Shown: piece after piece, positions 24,576-32,848 of the stretch | Numbering within the stretch: the stretch's first letter is position 1 | Layout: the number at the start of each line of letters is the position of its first letter | From: Streptococcus downei MFe28 | GTDB lineage: Bacteria > Bacillota > Bacilli > Lactobacillales > Streptococcaceae | Direction of reading: 5' to 3' | DNA: 64,000 nucleotides | Assembly (NCBI RefSeq): GCF_900459175.1 | Contig: NZ_UHFA01000002.1 | Span: forward strand, 806,001 to 870,000 | Program-made: the position numbers and the translations under genes | Notes under the pieces: generated by a model | Told to the model about the DNA's origin: nothing | The model's input: only the letters and a program-made list of their open reading frames with translations | Database searches by the model: none

Positions 24576-24711
24576 AAAGGGGCTGGGAAAAAGGTCCTGA
24601 ATTAACAAAATCGCATGAAATCTTTCGTTTAAAAACGCTGATTTCATGCGATTTCTTATTTTTAAAATCTGAGAAAATTAGTGAGATTTTGAGTTTTTGC
24701 CCAGCTCCTTT
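24576..24711. repeat. nested palindromic element
   Basis: The outer arms AAAGGGGCTGGG-AAAAA (24576-24592) and TTTTT-GCCCAGCTCCTTT (24694-24711) enclose a perfect 15-bp inverted repeat AAATCGCATGAAATC (24608-24622 with 24640-24654). A second smaller AAAATCT/AGATTTT pair (about 24664-24690) is also enclosed. It lies between convergent genes and may serve as a bidirectional terminator, but the nesting suggests a small mobile repeat. Confidence 0.7.
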
Positions 24712-24726
24712 ATCTAGTAGTGAATT

Positions 24727-25482
24727 TTACAGAATCGCATCAAAAGATTCTGGGAGGATTTGGCCTCCATCAACAACGATGGTCTGACCAGTAATGTAGT
24801 GGGCTTCCTTAGAAGCTAAGAAAGCAACGGCTGTGCCAATGTCTTCTGGGGAACCTAGGGTATGAGTCGGTACGGTCTTTTTCATTTCATCCAGATAGGT
24901 CTGTCCCTGAGCTTGCAGACCCTCGGTCAGGACATTGCCAGGTTGAACGGCATTGATGGTGATAGCATCCTTGGCGTATTCCAGAGCAGCACTCCGCATA
25001 AAGCCTAATTGTCCAGCCTTGGTTGAGCCGTAGTGGGCCCAGCCAGGATAGCCAGTAATAGGGCCAGTGATTGACGAGGTTAGAACAATTCGTCCATAGC
25101 CTTGGGGTTGCATAATTTTAGTAGCAGCCTTGACCACCAAGAAGGTTCCCTTGAGATTGACCGTTTGAATCAGGTCCCAATCAGCCTCGCTCATTTCAGC
25201 AATTTTGACTTGGGGATAGATGCCAATATTGGAACAGAGAATGTCCAGCCTGCCGTATTTTTCTCGAATCATTTGGAAGGTTTGATCAATAGCGTCGCTA
25301 TCGGTAACATCAAAGGGATAAAAGTCAGCGCCTAAAGCCTTGGCACTAGCTTGACCAGCATCTTGGTCTCTATCAAGAATGATAACCTTGGCTCCCTGTT
25401 GGATTAAAACTCTGGCAATACCTCGGCCAATTCCCTTGGCTCCACCAGTCACGACAGCGATTTGGTCAGTCAGTTGAAACAT
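24727..25482 (-). CDS. short-chain dehydrogenase/reductase (FabG-like)
   Basis: 251 aa classical SDR. It has VTGGAKGIGRGIARVL at the N-terminus, the NNAG-equivalent CSNIGIY, SSITGP, the active-site YGSTKAGQLGF, and the C-terminal ITGQTIVVDGGQILPES. It resembles 3-oxoacyl-ACP reductase or sugar/polyol dehydrogenases. There is no fatty acid gene nearby, so a stand-alone oxidoreductase is more likely. Minus-strand ribosome site AGGGAGGTA precedes the ATG. Confidence 0.87.
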   Translation of the reverse strand: MFQLTDQIAVVTGGAKGIGRGIARVLIQQGAKVIILDRDQDAGQASAKALGADFYPFDVTDSDAIDQTFQMIREKYGRLDILCSNIGIYPQVKIAEMSEADWDLIQTVNLKGTFLVVKAATKIMQPQGYGRIVLTSSITGPITGYPGWAHYGSTKAGQLGFMRSAALEYAKDAITINAVQPGNVLTEGLQAQGQTYLDEMKKTVPTHTLGSPEDIGTAVAFLASKEAHYITGQTIVVDGGQILPESFDAIL

Positions 25483-25624
25483 AGTGATACCTCCCTATAG
25501 GTTAGTCTAGTTGAAGGACAGCCTAGCAAGTGAGCTTCGACTAGGTTTGATACAAATGTCCCTCCTTCACTTTAACTATAACTATAACAAAATTCTCAGG
25601 CTTAGTAAAAGCTTTTAAGGGAGG

Positions 25625-25712
25625 TCAGTTGCCTAAGAGCTAAAGCTCTTGGCTCCTGTCACCAATCACTAGTTGTGACTTGTCTTCCTTCCCTTACTAA
25701 TTCCGGCAGAGG
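25625..25712 (-). repeat. about 87-bp dispersed repeat, copy 2
   Basis: This is the reverse complement of the repeat at 2966-3051, sharing the core AGTAAGGGA(A)GGAAGACAAGTCAC and the end TTAGGCAACTGAC. It lies in the 325-bp gap between the SDR and EamA genes. No gene is seen there. Confidence 0.75.
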
Positions 25713-25806
25713 CCGATGACTGGTTCGAAAGCCTTCTTTTTTATAGAAAAGTCGGTCTCCACGAAGACTATTTTATGCTAGAATGGAGACTAGAGAGGTG
25801 GGCACC

Positions 25807-26715
25807 ATGTCAAAAACGTTTAAAGGGACTATGATTACCATTGCCGCAACCCTGTGTTGGGGCTTTTCAGGTATTTCTGGTCAATATCTGATGGCTCAGG
25901 GGATTTCGGTCAATCTCCTTACCAGCCTGCGCTTGATTATAGCGGGTCTAGTCTTGACAGGACTGGACTTCATTAAGGATAAGGCGACATTGACATCATT
26001 GATGTCCTCAGGTTCCAACCGAGTTCGTCTCTTGATTTTTGCCATTTGTGGTCTCCTAGCCAACCAGTATGCCTATCTACAAGCCATTCATTATACCAAT
26101 GCAGGAACGGCAACGGTTCTCCAGTATATCTCGCCAGTCTTAGTTCTGGCCTATGTTAGCCTTAAGGGGCGGACCCTGCCGACATTTTCTGAAAGCTTAT
26201 CTATTTTTCTGGCCATTTTGGGTACCTTTCTAATTGCGACCCATGGCCACTTAGCTAGTCTAGCCATCACCCCTCTTGGACTTTTCTGGGGTGTCCTCTC
26301 GGCCTTCACCTACACAGCTTACATGATTATTCCAGCCAAACTCATTCAAAGTTATGGAAGCTTGACCATCGTTGGTCTGGGGATGTTAATTGGTGGTCTT
26401 GTCTTTCCTATTTTCACGCAAGCTTGGCGCTACCGTCTCCCCCTAAATAGCCTCAACCTGCTGGCACTCTTTGGTTTGATTGTCGTCGGGGCTATTTTGT
26501 CCTATACCCTCTTTCTTAAGGGCATCAGCATGGTTGGTCCCTTAAAGGGCAGTCTCCTCGCAGCTATTGAGCCAGTTGCCAGCGTTATCTTGGCAGCCCT
26601 AATTTTGGGGCAGGTCTTTTATCAGATGGATATTCTGGGCATGCTCTTCATTGTTCTAGCGGTACTTATCATTTCCCTACGAGACCTGATTATTTCTAGG
26701 AAAAAATCCTTATAA
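25807..26715 (+). CDS. EamA family (DMT superfamily) transporter
   Basis: 302 aa with about ten hydrophobic helices and two EamA repeats. It includes GFSGISGQYLM early and the C-terminal GPLKGSLLAAIEPVASVILAAL typical of the second repeat. Probably a drug/metabolite exporter; substrate unknown. The ATG at 25807 is chosen because AGAGGTGGG lies just upstream and the likely -10 (TAGAAT, about 25776) rules out the longer start at 25783. A hairpin terminator follows. Confidence 0.88.
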   Translation: MSKTFKGTMITIAATLCWGFSGISGQYLMAQGISVNLLTSLRLIIAGLVLTGLDFIKDKATLTSLMSSGSNRVRLLIFAICGLLANQYAYLQAIHYTNAGTATVLQYISPVLVLAYVSLKGRTLPTFSESLSIFLAILGTFLIATHGHLASLAITPLGLFWGVLSAFTYTAYMIIPAKLIQSYGSLTIVGLGMLIGGLVFPIFTQAWRYRLPLNSLNLLALFGLIVVGAILSYTLFLKGISMVGPLKGSLLAAIEPVASVILAALILGQVFYQMDILGMLFIVLAVLIISLRDLIISRKKSL

Positions 26716-26718
26716 TCT

Positions 26719-26744
26719 CAAGCGAGCTTAGGCTTGCTTTTTTT
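26719..26744 (+). terminator. terminator after EamA gene
   Basis: CAAGC (26719-26723) pairs with GCTTG (26732-26736), followed by CTTTTTTT. Confidence 0.65.
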
Positions 26745-26808
26745 GTCCCTAATTTTGAAGATTTTATTCCTCAAACTTCTCGTAACACTATTGACATCGA
26801 ATATATAT

Positions 26809-27827
26809 ATAATACCCGTTGTGCTAGTTAATCAGGCATAAGCCTTAGAATATTTCAAACTCAGCCCAAATTCATTTTGACTATTTTCCAGCATGAGTGA
26901 ATAGATGAGTAAAATAGCTTCTACTCTAAACTGTAATGCCCGAAGGTTTCGACAGCGTAAATTCTCAATGCCAAACTGTTCTAAGCTCGAAAAGACGGTT
27001 TCAATCGGTTTGCGCAATCGGCTAATTTTATAGTTCTCAAACCAAGAATAGTCCGCCATATTTTTCCTGAGTTGAGAAATTAAGGTGATACCACAATTGG
27101 CCAACTCTTTCTTAACCTGCTTGTCAATATAGCCCTTGTCTCCATAAATCAGTGGAATATGTGTTCCAGTAATTCAAAAGCCACTTGGCTATCGTAAACA
27201 GAGGCTGACGTTACTACATAATCCAAAGGAAAGCCCCTATCGCTGACTAAAACGGAGAACTTCACCCCGTAGTAGTGAATCTTCTTCGTGGCGTTGTATC
27301 CGATGTTAGCGACTTCTGATAAAAGGCTAGCTCTTAGATTACGGATGGGATGACATAAGGCACAGGGAAAACTGTCAATCAGGCCAAATGAAGAGGTCTC
27401 ACAAAGGGAAGATACCATAAAGTAGCGCATGCGTTGGATGCTTTGGGAAAGGTTTTGACAAATCCGACAAAAGCGGGAACGTTCTGGAAAGTCATTAGGA
27501 AAAAGGCTATGACGAATGGCTCGATAAATTGCGCTGGCTGTTCGGCACCCCTCTTGAATGGCCCAGAGATAACTAGCTATAATAACGACATCTGGTTGCT
27601 TCTGTGAGTGAACGTTTCGCCGATGCCTCACGCAGTAGGGAACGAACCGGTCATAAAGTGTACTCACTTTTGTTAGCAAAACTGAAAAAATATCTTGTGT
27701 TTGATGTGGATTTGCGAGATAATAGTCTTGGCTTTGCCTATCATTCCCTCATTTCGTGGTTGTTCTGAGTTTATGATAGGCAAAGTTTTTTATTTTGGCT
27801 AGTGTTAACTAGCACAACGGGTATTAT
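26809..27827 (-). mobile_element. IS982-family insertion sequence (inactive)
   Basis: About 1.02 kb, bounded by perfect 23-bp inverted repeats (26809-26831 and 27805-27827; outer part ATAATACCCGTTGTGC). It contains one minus-strand transposase gene with a frameshift. Size, single ORF and DDE pattern fit IS982. No clear direct target duplication is seen; the flanks show ATAAT and ATTAT as part of the inverted repeat. It interrupts the 5' end of a GYF_2-domain gene to its right. Confidence 0.85.
26832..27679 (-). pseudogene. IS982-type transposase, frameshifted
   Basis: The minus-strand reading runs from ATG 27679 through LIDSFPCALCHPIRN (first Asp) to a stop at 27149. The sequence continues in another frame from about 27165 with HIPLIYGDKGYIDKQVKKEL (second Asp), then LRKPIETVFSSLEQFG (Glu), and ends at 26832. 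All three DDE acidic residues survive and the summed length (about 283 aa) is normal, so a single frameshift near 27165 is the only evident lesion. IS982 elements are not known to use programmed frameshifting. Confidence 0.85.
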
Positions 27828-28022
27828 CATGTAGTTATTGATGGTCAGGCCTATGGTCCCTATGACATCTCCAGCCTATCCCAAATGAAAACAAAAATTC
27901 AGTTTAATCCAGATACTCTTGTCTGGAAACAAGGAATGAAAGACTGGATTAAGGCAGGTTCTGTTGATGAACTTTCATCGCTTTTTGATAATCCCATGCC
28001 ACCAATTCCTGAACAAGATTAG
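27828..28022 (+). pseudogene. GYF_2-domain protein, 5' end removed by IS
   Basis: An open frame directly after the right IS end reads HVVIDGQAYGPYDISSLSQM and later LVWKQGMKDWIKAGSVDEL, ending PPIPEQD and TAG at 28020-28022. The pattern YGPY...W..GM.DW..A matches a GYF_2 (DUF4339) domain. There is no start codon or ribosome site left; a TTGACA at 26791, left of the IS, may be the old promoter. A terminator follows at 28056. Confidence 0.7.
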
Positions 28023-28055
28023 TTGAGTATCAACTTCCATTTCACAAATACAATC

Positions 28056-28095
28056 ACCTCCGTAGGGCCACGTAATCCAACGGAGGTTCTTTCTT
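28056..28095 (+). terminator. terminator after the GYF_2 remnant
   Basis: An 8-bp stem ACCTCCGT/ACGGAGGT (28056-28063 with 28080-28087) is followed by TCTTTCTT. Confidence 0.75.
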
Positions 28096-28148
28096 ATGGT
28101 AACCTTCAAATTCCCCCCTTTTTCCTCCTCAACTCGCCTTCAAAGTAT

Positions 28149-28156
28149 GCTATAAT
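28149..28156 (+). promoter_or_regulatory. promoter of the yqeG operon
   Basis: Extended -10 TGCTATAAT with TATAAT at 28151-28156, 30 bp before the yqeG start. Confidence 0.6.
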
Positions 28157-28186
28157 AAGGGGTACTATTAGTTTTTGGAGAAAGTT

Positions 28187-28714
28187 GTGAGTATTGAAGA
28201 TTACTTGCCGACCTTCGCGGTCGAAGCTGTTTATGATTTGAAACCCGAAAGCCTGCGTAAGCACGGGATTTCTGCGGTTTTAGTGGATTTGGATAACACC
28301 CTGATTGCTTGGGATAATCCTGATGGGACGCCCGAGTTGCGGGAGTGGTTGGATGATATGACCGAGGCCGATATTCCGGTGGTGGTCGTTTCCAATAATA
28401 AGCATGAGCGGGTCAAGCGGGCGGTCGATCCCTTCCATGTGGACTTTATCAGTCGGGCTATGAAGCCCTTCACTCGAGGCATTAACAAGGCCATTGAGCG
28501 TTATAATTTTAATCGTGATGAGGTCGTCTTGGTCGGTGATCAGCTCATGACCGACATTCGGGCCTGCCACCGTGCTGGGATTCGTTCCATCCTGGTCAAA
28601 CCCCTTGTGACCTCGGATGCTTGGAATACCAAGTTTAATCGGGCAAGGGAACGTCGGGTGCTCAAGAAAATTACCCAAAAATACGGTCCAATTGAGTATC
28701 AAAAGGAAATTTAA
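28187..28714 (+). CDS. yqeG: YqeG family HAD IIIA-type phosphatase
   Basis: 175 aa from GTG 28187, which has GGAG 6 bp upstream and matches the family N-terminus (SIEDYLPTFAVEAVYDL). The HAD motifs are LVDLDNTLIAWDN (Asp nucleophile), VVSNN and LVGDQLMTDIRACHRAGI. A phosphatase of unclear substrate, conserved next to the ribosome-assembly GTPase yqeH. The stop overlaps the yqeH start by one base (translational coupling). Confidence 0.9.
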   Translation: MSIEDYLPTFAVEAVYDLKPESLRKHGISAVLVDLDNTLIAWDNPDGTPELREWLDDMTEADIPVVVVSNNKHERVKRAVDPFHVDFISRAMKPFTRGINKAIERYNFNRDEVVLVGDQLMTDIRACHRAGIRSILVKPLVTSDAWNTKFNRARERRVLKKITQKYGPIEYQKEI

Positions 28715-29820
28715 TGGAAGAATTATACTGTATCGGCTGTGGAGCCAAGATTCAGAGCCGGGATAAGGAAGCTCCTGGCTACACTCCTCAGTCCAGCATT
28801 GAAAAAAGTCAGGAGACAGGAGAACTCTACTGTCAACGCTGTTTCCGCCTGCGTCACTATAATGAGATTGTCGATGTAGCCATCACTGATGATGACTTCC
28901 TCAAGCTCCTTCATGAAGTGGGGGATAGTCAGGCTTTAGTGGTCAATGTTGTCGATATTTTCGACTTTAATGGCTCGGTTATTCCTGGCCTCAGTCGCTT
29001 TGTCGCCGGCAATGACGTGCTTCTGGTCGGCAATAAAAAGGATATCTTGCCCAAGTCCGTCAAGGATGGCAAGGTGACCCAATGGCTGACCGAGCGGGCC
29101 CATGAAGAGGGCCTGCGGCCAGTTGATGTCCTCTTGACCTCTGCTCAAAACGGCCAAGCCATCAAGGAGCTGATTGCTCGGATTGAGGAGCTGCGGGCTG
29201 GGCGTGATGTCTACGTGGTTGGGGTGACCAATGTTGGCAAATCCACCCTGATTAATGCCATCATCAAGGAAATCACTGGGAATCAAGAGATTATTACCAC
29301 CTCACGCTTCCCTGGAACGACCTTGGATAAGATTGAGATTCCCCTAGATGATGGTTCCTATATCTTTGATACCCCGGGGATTATCCACCGCCACCAAATG
29401 GCCCACTACCTGTCTGCCAAGGATCTCAAGTATGTCAGTCCCAAAAAGGAAATCAAGCCCAAAACCTATCAGCTCAATCCTAGTCAGACCCTTTTCTTGG
29501 GTGGCCTAGGTCGCTTTGATTTTCTTCAGGGAGATAAGCAAGGTTTCACGGCCTATTTTGACAATAATCTCAAGCTCCACCGCACCAAACTAGAGGGGGC
29601 CGATGATTTTTACCTCAAGCACGCTGGCAGTCTTTTGACGCCACCTTCTGCTAAGGAAGTGGCTAATTTTCCCAAATTGGTCCGCCATGAATTTACCATC
29701 ATGGGGAAAACCGATGTGGTCTTTTCTGGACTAGGTTGGGTTCGGGTTAATGGTAGCGCCAGGGTTGCAGCCTGGGCTCCCGAGGGTGTCGGGGTCATGG
29801 TTCGCAAGGCCATCATCTAA
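28714..29820 (+). CDS. yqeH: ribosome biogenesis GTPase YqeH
   Basis: 368 aa circularly permuted GTPase needed for 30S subunit assembly. The N-terminal treble-clef zinc site has CIGCGAKIQSRD and CQRCFRLRHYN. The G4 motif NKKD (about residue 107) precedes the P-loop GVTNVGKST (about 168), the hallmark of circular permutation. G3 DTPG follows. The C-terminal RNA-binding part has GLGRFDF. Start at 28714 overlaps yqeG. Confidence 0.96.
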   Translation: MEELYCIGCGAKIQSRDKEAPGYTPQSSIEKSQETGELYCQRCFRLRHYNEIVDVAITDDDFLKLLHEVGDSQALVVNVVDIFDFNGSVIPGLSRFVAGNDVLLVGNKKDILPKSVKDGKVTQWLTERAHEEGLRPVDVLLTSAQNGQAIKELIARIEELRAGRDVYVVGVTNVGKSTLINAIIKEITGNQEIITTSRFPGTTLDKIEIPLDDGSYIFDTPGIIHRHQMAHYLSAKDLKYVSPKKEIKPKTYQLNPSQTLFLGGLGRFDFLQGDKQGFTAYFDNNLKLHRTKLEGADDFYLKHAGSLLTPPSAKEVANFPKLVRHEFTIMGKTDVVFSGLGWVRVNGSARVAAWAPEGVGVMVRKAII

Positions 29821-29834
29821 GAAAGGTAGAAAGT

Positions 29835-30206
29835 ATGAGTCAGTCAACTTTTATTCCGCCAAATAAATATGCCAAAGCTATTCGACAAATACCCTATGGC
29901 AAAGTGGTGACCTTGGCTGACTTGCGGGCCTACCTAGGGCAGAGTGACAGTGTTCCAGTTTTCTCGGGAATAGCCACTCTGATTGTTGCCTGGTCTGAGG
30001 AGGATGAGTCAATACCCTATTGGCGGGTACTCAAGTCAGGTGGAGAAGTCAATGCCAAGTATCCCGGTGGTCTGGAAGCTCAGAAAGTCTTGCTGGAAGC
30101 AGAAGGCCATCGCATCATTCAAAAAGGGAAAACTAAGATGAAATACTATGTCAAAGATTATCAAGAGCAGTCTTATCTGTTTGATGTCAAAAGAAATCTC
30201 ATGTAA
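29835..30206 (+). CDS. alkyltransferase-like (MGMT-fold) protein
   Basis: 123 aa. The N-terminus has IRQIPYGKVVTLADLRAYLG and later IPYWRVLKSGGEVNAKYPGG, then AQKVLLEAEGHRI, following the DNA-binding domain of O6-methylguanine methyltransferases. The active-site PCHRV is replaced by PYWRV, so it cannot accept alkyl groups and is best read as an alkyltransferase-like protein that flags damage for repair. It sits between yqeH and yhbY with AAAGG upstream, apparently part of that operon. Confidence 0.72.
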   Translation: MSQSTFIPPNKYAKAIRQIPYGKVVTLADLRAYLGQSDSVPVFSGIATLIVAWSEEDESIPYWRVLKSGGEVNAKYPGGLEAQKVLLEAEGHRIIQKGKTKMKYYVKDYQEQSYLFDVKRNLM

Positions 30207-30251
30207 GTTTTGGACCAGCTCTGCTATTTTCACAAATAAAAAGGAAAAAAT

Positions 30252-30563
30252 ATGACATTAACATCAAAACAAAGAGCCTTTCTTAATAGTCAGGCCCATA
30301 CTATGAAACCGGTCGTTCAGGTTGGTAAGAACGGTCTCAATGACCAGATTAAGACCAGTGTTCGCCAGGCCCTTGATGCCCGTGAGCTGATTAAGGTCAA
30401 GCTCTTGCAGAATACGGATGAAAACATTCACGAAGTCGCTGACATTTTAGAGGAAGAAATTGGCGCTCAATCCGTTGCCAAAACTGGCTGCGTCCTGACC
30501 CTCTACAAGCAGTCAGCCAAGAAGGAAAACCGCAAGCTTTCTCAGAAGGTGAAAGAAATTTGA
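30252..30563 (+). CDS. yhbY: ribosome assembly RNA-binding protein YhbY
   Basis: 103 aa CRM-domain protein that binds pre-50S rRNA. The family motif KPVVQVGKNGLNDQI (about residues 19-33) and VKLLQNT are present. Ribosome site AAAAGGA. It follows the alkyltransferase-like gene and ends at a small terminator, separating it from nadD. Confidence 0.93.
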   Translation: MTLTSKQRAFLNSQAHTMKPVVQVGKNGLNDQIKTSVRQALDARELIKVKLLQNTDENIHEVADILEEEIGAQSVAKTGCVLTLYKQSAKKENRKLSQKVKEI

Positions 30564-30570
30564 GATTAGG

Positions 30571-30589
30571 GTGCTTAGAGCACTTTTTT
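30571..30589 (+). terminator. terminator after yhbY
   Basis: GTGCT/AGCAC hairpin with a 3-base loop (30571-30583), followed by TTTTTT. Confidence 0.7.
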
Positions 30590-30667
30590 CTTTTCTTGAG
30601 AAACTGTTCTTATTGGAATTACAGGGTAAATAGTCTCTTTCCCAACTTTTTCTTTATCCCTAATTAT

Positions 30668-30675
30668 GCTATAAT
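30668..30675 (+). promoter_or_regulatory. nadD promoter (-10)
   Basis: Extended -10 TGCTATAAT with TATAAT at 30670-30675, about 40 bp before the nadD ribosome site. Confidence 0.6.
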
Positions 30676-30717
30676 GGTGGCTAAAAGAGTTGATTTTTAA
30701 AGCGTGAGGAGATGGCT

Positions 30718-31350
30718 ATGGCACTAGATTTAGTAACGCCTTTCACCAAGGTTGAATTGGAAGAAGAGGTTAAGGAAACTGGTCGCAAGCAGGTCGGTAT
30801 TTTGGGCGGAAATTTTAATCCCGTTCACAATGCCCATCTGATTGTAGCCGATCAGGTGCGTCAACAGTTGGGGCTGGATGAGGTCCTGCTCATGCCCGAG
30901 TACCTGCCCCCTCATGTGGACAAGAAGGAAACCATTAGTGAAGCCCACCGTCTCAATATGCTGATGCTGGCTATCAATGGGGTTGAAGGTCTGGATATTG
31001 AGACCATCGAGTTGGAGCGTAAGGGTATTAGCTATTCTTACGATACCATGAAGTACCTGACTGAGGAAAATCCCGATACCGATTATTACTTTATTATCGG
31101 GGCTGATATGGTTGAGTACCTGCCTAAGTGGCATCGGATTGATGAGTTGGTTGACCTGGTGCAATTTGTTGGTGTTCAAAGACCAAAATTCAAGGCAGGG
31201 ACCTCCTATCCCGTTATTTGGGTGGATGTTCCCCTCATGGATATTTCCTCAACCAATGTCAGGGAGCTGATTAAGAATGGGCACATGCCCAATTTTATGG
31301 TGCCCCAATCAGTTCTAGCCTATATCAAGAAAGCGGGGCTTTATCGCTAA
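30718..31350 (+). CDS. nadD: nicotinate-nucleotide adenylyltransferase
   Basis: 210 aa. It joins ATP and nicotinate mononucleotide to make deamido-NAD. The nucleotidyltransferase loop [14 protein letters not shown] (about residues 25-38) and the C-terminal [10 protein letters not shown] are typical. The ATG at 30718 is preferred over 30712 because GAGGAG lies 6 bp upstream, whereas it would touch 30712. The N-terminal extension of about 23 residues before the Rossmann start is common in streptococci. It overlaps yqeK by one base. Confidence 0.94.
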   Translation: MALDLVTPFTKVELEEEVKETGRKQVGILGGNFNPVHNAHLIVADQVRQQLGLDEVLLMPEYLPPHVDKKETISEAHRLNMLMLAINGVEGLDIETIELERKGISYSYDTMKYLTEENPDTDYYFIIGADMVEYLPKWHRIDELVDLVQFVGVQRPKFKAGTSYPVIWVDVPLMDISSTNVRELIKNGHMPNFMVPQSVLAYIKKAGLYR

Positions 31351-31943
31351 TGTATGAGAAATTTTTGGGTCATGGCTATGACCGCGACCAAGTTTTAAAA
31401 ATTATGCAAGACTGCCTGTCTGCCAAGCGATTCCAGCACTGTCTGGGCGTGGAAGCAGCTGCCCAACACTTGGCCCAACTCAATGATTATTCTCTGGAAA
31501 AGGCTGGCCTGGCCGGTCTCTTGCATGATTATGCCAAAGAGCTCTCAGACAGTGATTTTCTGGCCTTGATTGATAAGTATTCCTTGGACCCCGACTTAAA
31601 AAACTGGGGCAATAATATCTGGCATGGTAAGGTTGGTATTTATAAGATTAAAGAAGATTTGGGCGTGACAGATGCTGAAATCCTCAAAGCCATTGAAGAC
31701 CACACGACAGGTAGTCACCAGATGACCACCTTGGATAAGATTGTTTATGTGGCCGATTATATTGAGGATAACCGTGATTTTCCTGGGGTGAACCAGGCTC
31801 GGCAAATAGCGGAGCAATCCCTAGATAAGGCCGTCGCCTACGAAACGGCCCATACGCTGACCCACTTGATTGACCGCAAACTGCCTATCTACCCGCAAAC
31901 CATTGACACCTATAATGCCTTCGTTGGGGAGCTGAGGTACTAA
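31350..31943 (+). CDS. yqeK: bis(5'-nucleosyl)-tetraphosphatase YqeK (HD domain)
   Basis: 197 aa HD-domain hydrolase that splits Ap4A symmetrically. Metal ligands are in [22 protein letters not shown] (HD), IWHGKVG and EDHTTG. Coupled to nadD by a 1-bp overlap. In most streptococci rsfS follows directly; here a foreign-looking gene at 31949 intervenes. Confidence 0.93.
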   Translation: MYEKFLGHGYDRDQVLKIMQDCLSAKRFQHCLGVEAAAQHLAQLNDYSLEKAGLAGLLHDYAKELSDSDFLALIDKYSLDPDLKNWGNNIWHGKVGIYKIKEDLGVTDAEILKAIEDHTTGSHQMTTLDKIVYVADYIEDNRDFPGVNQARQIAEQSLDKAVAYETAHTLTHLIDRKLPIYPQTIDTYNAFVGELRY

Positions 31944-31948
31944 TATTT

Positions 31949-32431
31949 ATGAAACTAAGAAGAATCAAAGAATCCCTAAAAACAAGTGGTAAATTTATTG
32001 AGCAGAGAAACTTTTTTAAACTAGCAGCTAAGTTAGTTGATTATGGAATAGCTTCAGTATGGCTTCCTAATGATTCTCTGGGGGCGGATTTTCTAGCAGT
32101 TCAACATTATGACTATAATCGAGATTGCTCAAATATCTATCAAATACAGTTGAAGACTAGAATGAGCTTATCTTTAAAATATAAGGGGAAAGATATTTAC
32201 CTAGCATTTCCCTTAGATGATTCAAATTCCGGGAAAAATTGGGTTATTATTAAACACGATACTTTAGAGAGACTCTATTTTTCTCATCCAAAGAGTAGGA
32301 GTAAGTTCGAATCATTAGAGGCATTTTGTACGAAAAATTCTTCTGATAGTTGGAGTAATAACAGTGTTCCAAAATATATGGTAGATGATGTTATTGATAA
32401 CTCTATAATTGGTAAAATTGATATTGATTAA
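31949..32431 (+). CDS. hypothetical protein, possible PD-(D/E)XK-like fold
   Basis: 160 aa, not firmly recognised. The middle reads GADFLAVQ... then YQIQLKTRMSLSLKYKGKDIYLAF, which resembles the D...(E/Q)xK core of restriction-like nuclease folds such as DUF4365. The C-terminal half is polar and Ser/Asn-rich. The gene is clearly AT-richer than its neighbours and uses rarer codons, suggesting transfer. It starts 5 bp after yqeK and ends 17 bp before rsfS, so it rides in the operon without a visible terminator. The ribosome site (GAGG at about 31932) is weak. Confidence 0.6.
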   Translation: MKLRRIKESLKTSGKFIEQRNFFKLAAKLVDYGIASVWLPNDSLGADFLAVQHYDYNRDCSNIYQIQLKTRMSLSLKYKGKDIYLAFPLDDSNSGKNWVIIKHDTLERLYFSHPKSRSKFESLEAFCTKNSSDSWSNNSVPKYMVDDVIDNSIIGKIDID

Positions 32432-32448
32432 TAAAGGAAACCTAATAG

Positions 32449-32802
32449 ATGACAAAAGATGAACTATTGAAAATTGTTGTGCAGGCCGCTGATGAGAAGC
32501 GGGCGGAGGATATTGTAGCCTTGGATTTGGCCGGTTTGACCAGCCTGACTGACTACTTCATTATTATGAGTGCCATGAATACCCGCCAGTTGGAGGCTAT
32601 TGCGGACAATATCCGTGAGAAGGTCAAGGAGGCTGGTGGAGATGCCAGCCATATTGAAGGCGACAGCAAGACCGGTTGGGTTCTGCTGGACCTCAACGAT
32701 TGTGTTGTCCACCTCTTCTCGCAAGAAGCTCGGGAACATTTCAATCTGGAAAAACTCTGGCACCAAGCCCCAATGGTGGATGTCGCTGGATTTCTAGGAT
32801 AA
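32449..32802 (+). CDS. rsfS: ribosomal silencing factor RsfS
   Basis: 117 aa. It binds ribosomal protein L14 and blocks 30S-50S joining under starvation. Family signatures are [38 protein letters not shown] and [10 protein letters not shown]. Ribosome site AAAGGAAAC. A hairpin follows 4 bp after the stop. Confidence 0.95.
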   Translation: MTKDELLKIVVQAADEKRAEDIVALDLAGLTSLTDYFIIMSAMNTRQLEAIADNIREKVKEAGGDASHIEGDSKTGWVLLDLNDCVVHLFSQEAREHFNLEKLWHQAPMVDVAGFLG

Positions 32803-32805
32803 AAA

Positions 32806-32834
32806 AGGAGCTGGGTGCGAGCCCAGTCCTTTTG
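32806..32834 (+). terminator. terminator or attenuator after rsfS
   Basis: AGGA-CTGGG (32806-32815, one bulged G) pairs with CCCAG-TCCT (32822-32830), followed by TTTTG. It lies just before the methyltransferase ribosome site and may reduce read-through. Confidence 0.7.
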
Positions 32835-32848
32835 CTGTGGAGGATGAT

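Noticed and set aside
26791..26813. Promoter TTGACA with TATAAT left of the IS
   Set aside because: The spacing is only 11 bp; it may be the remnant of the GYF_2 gene promoter but is not functional as read.
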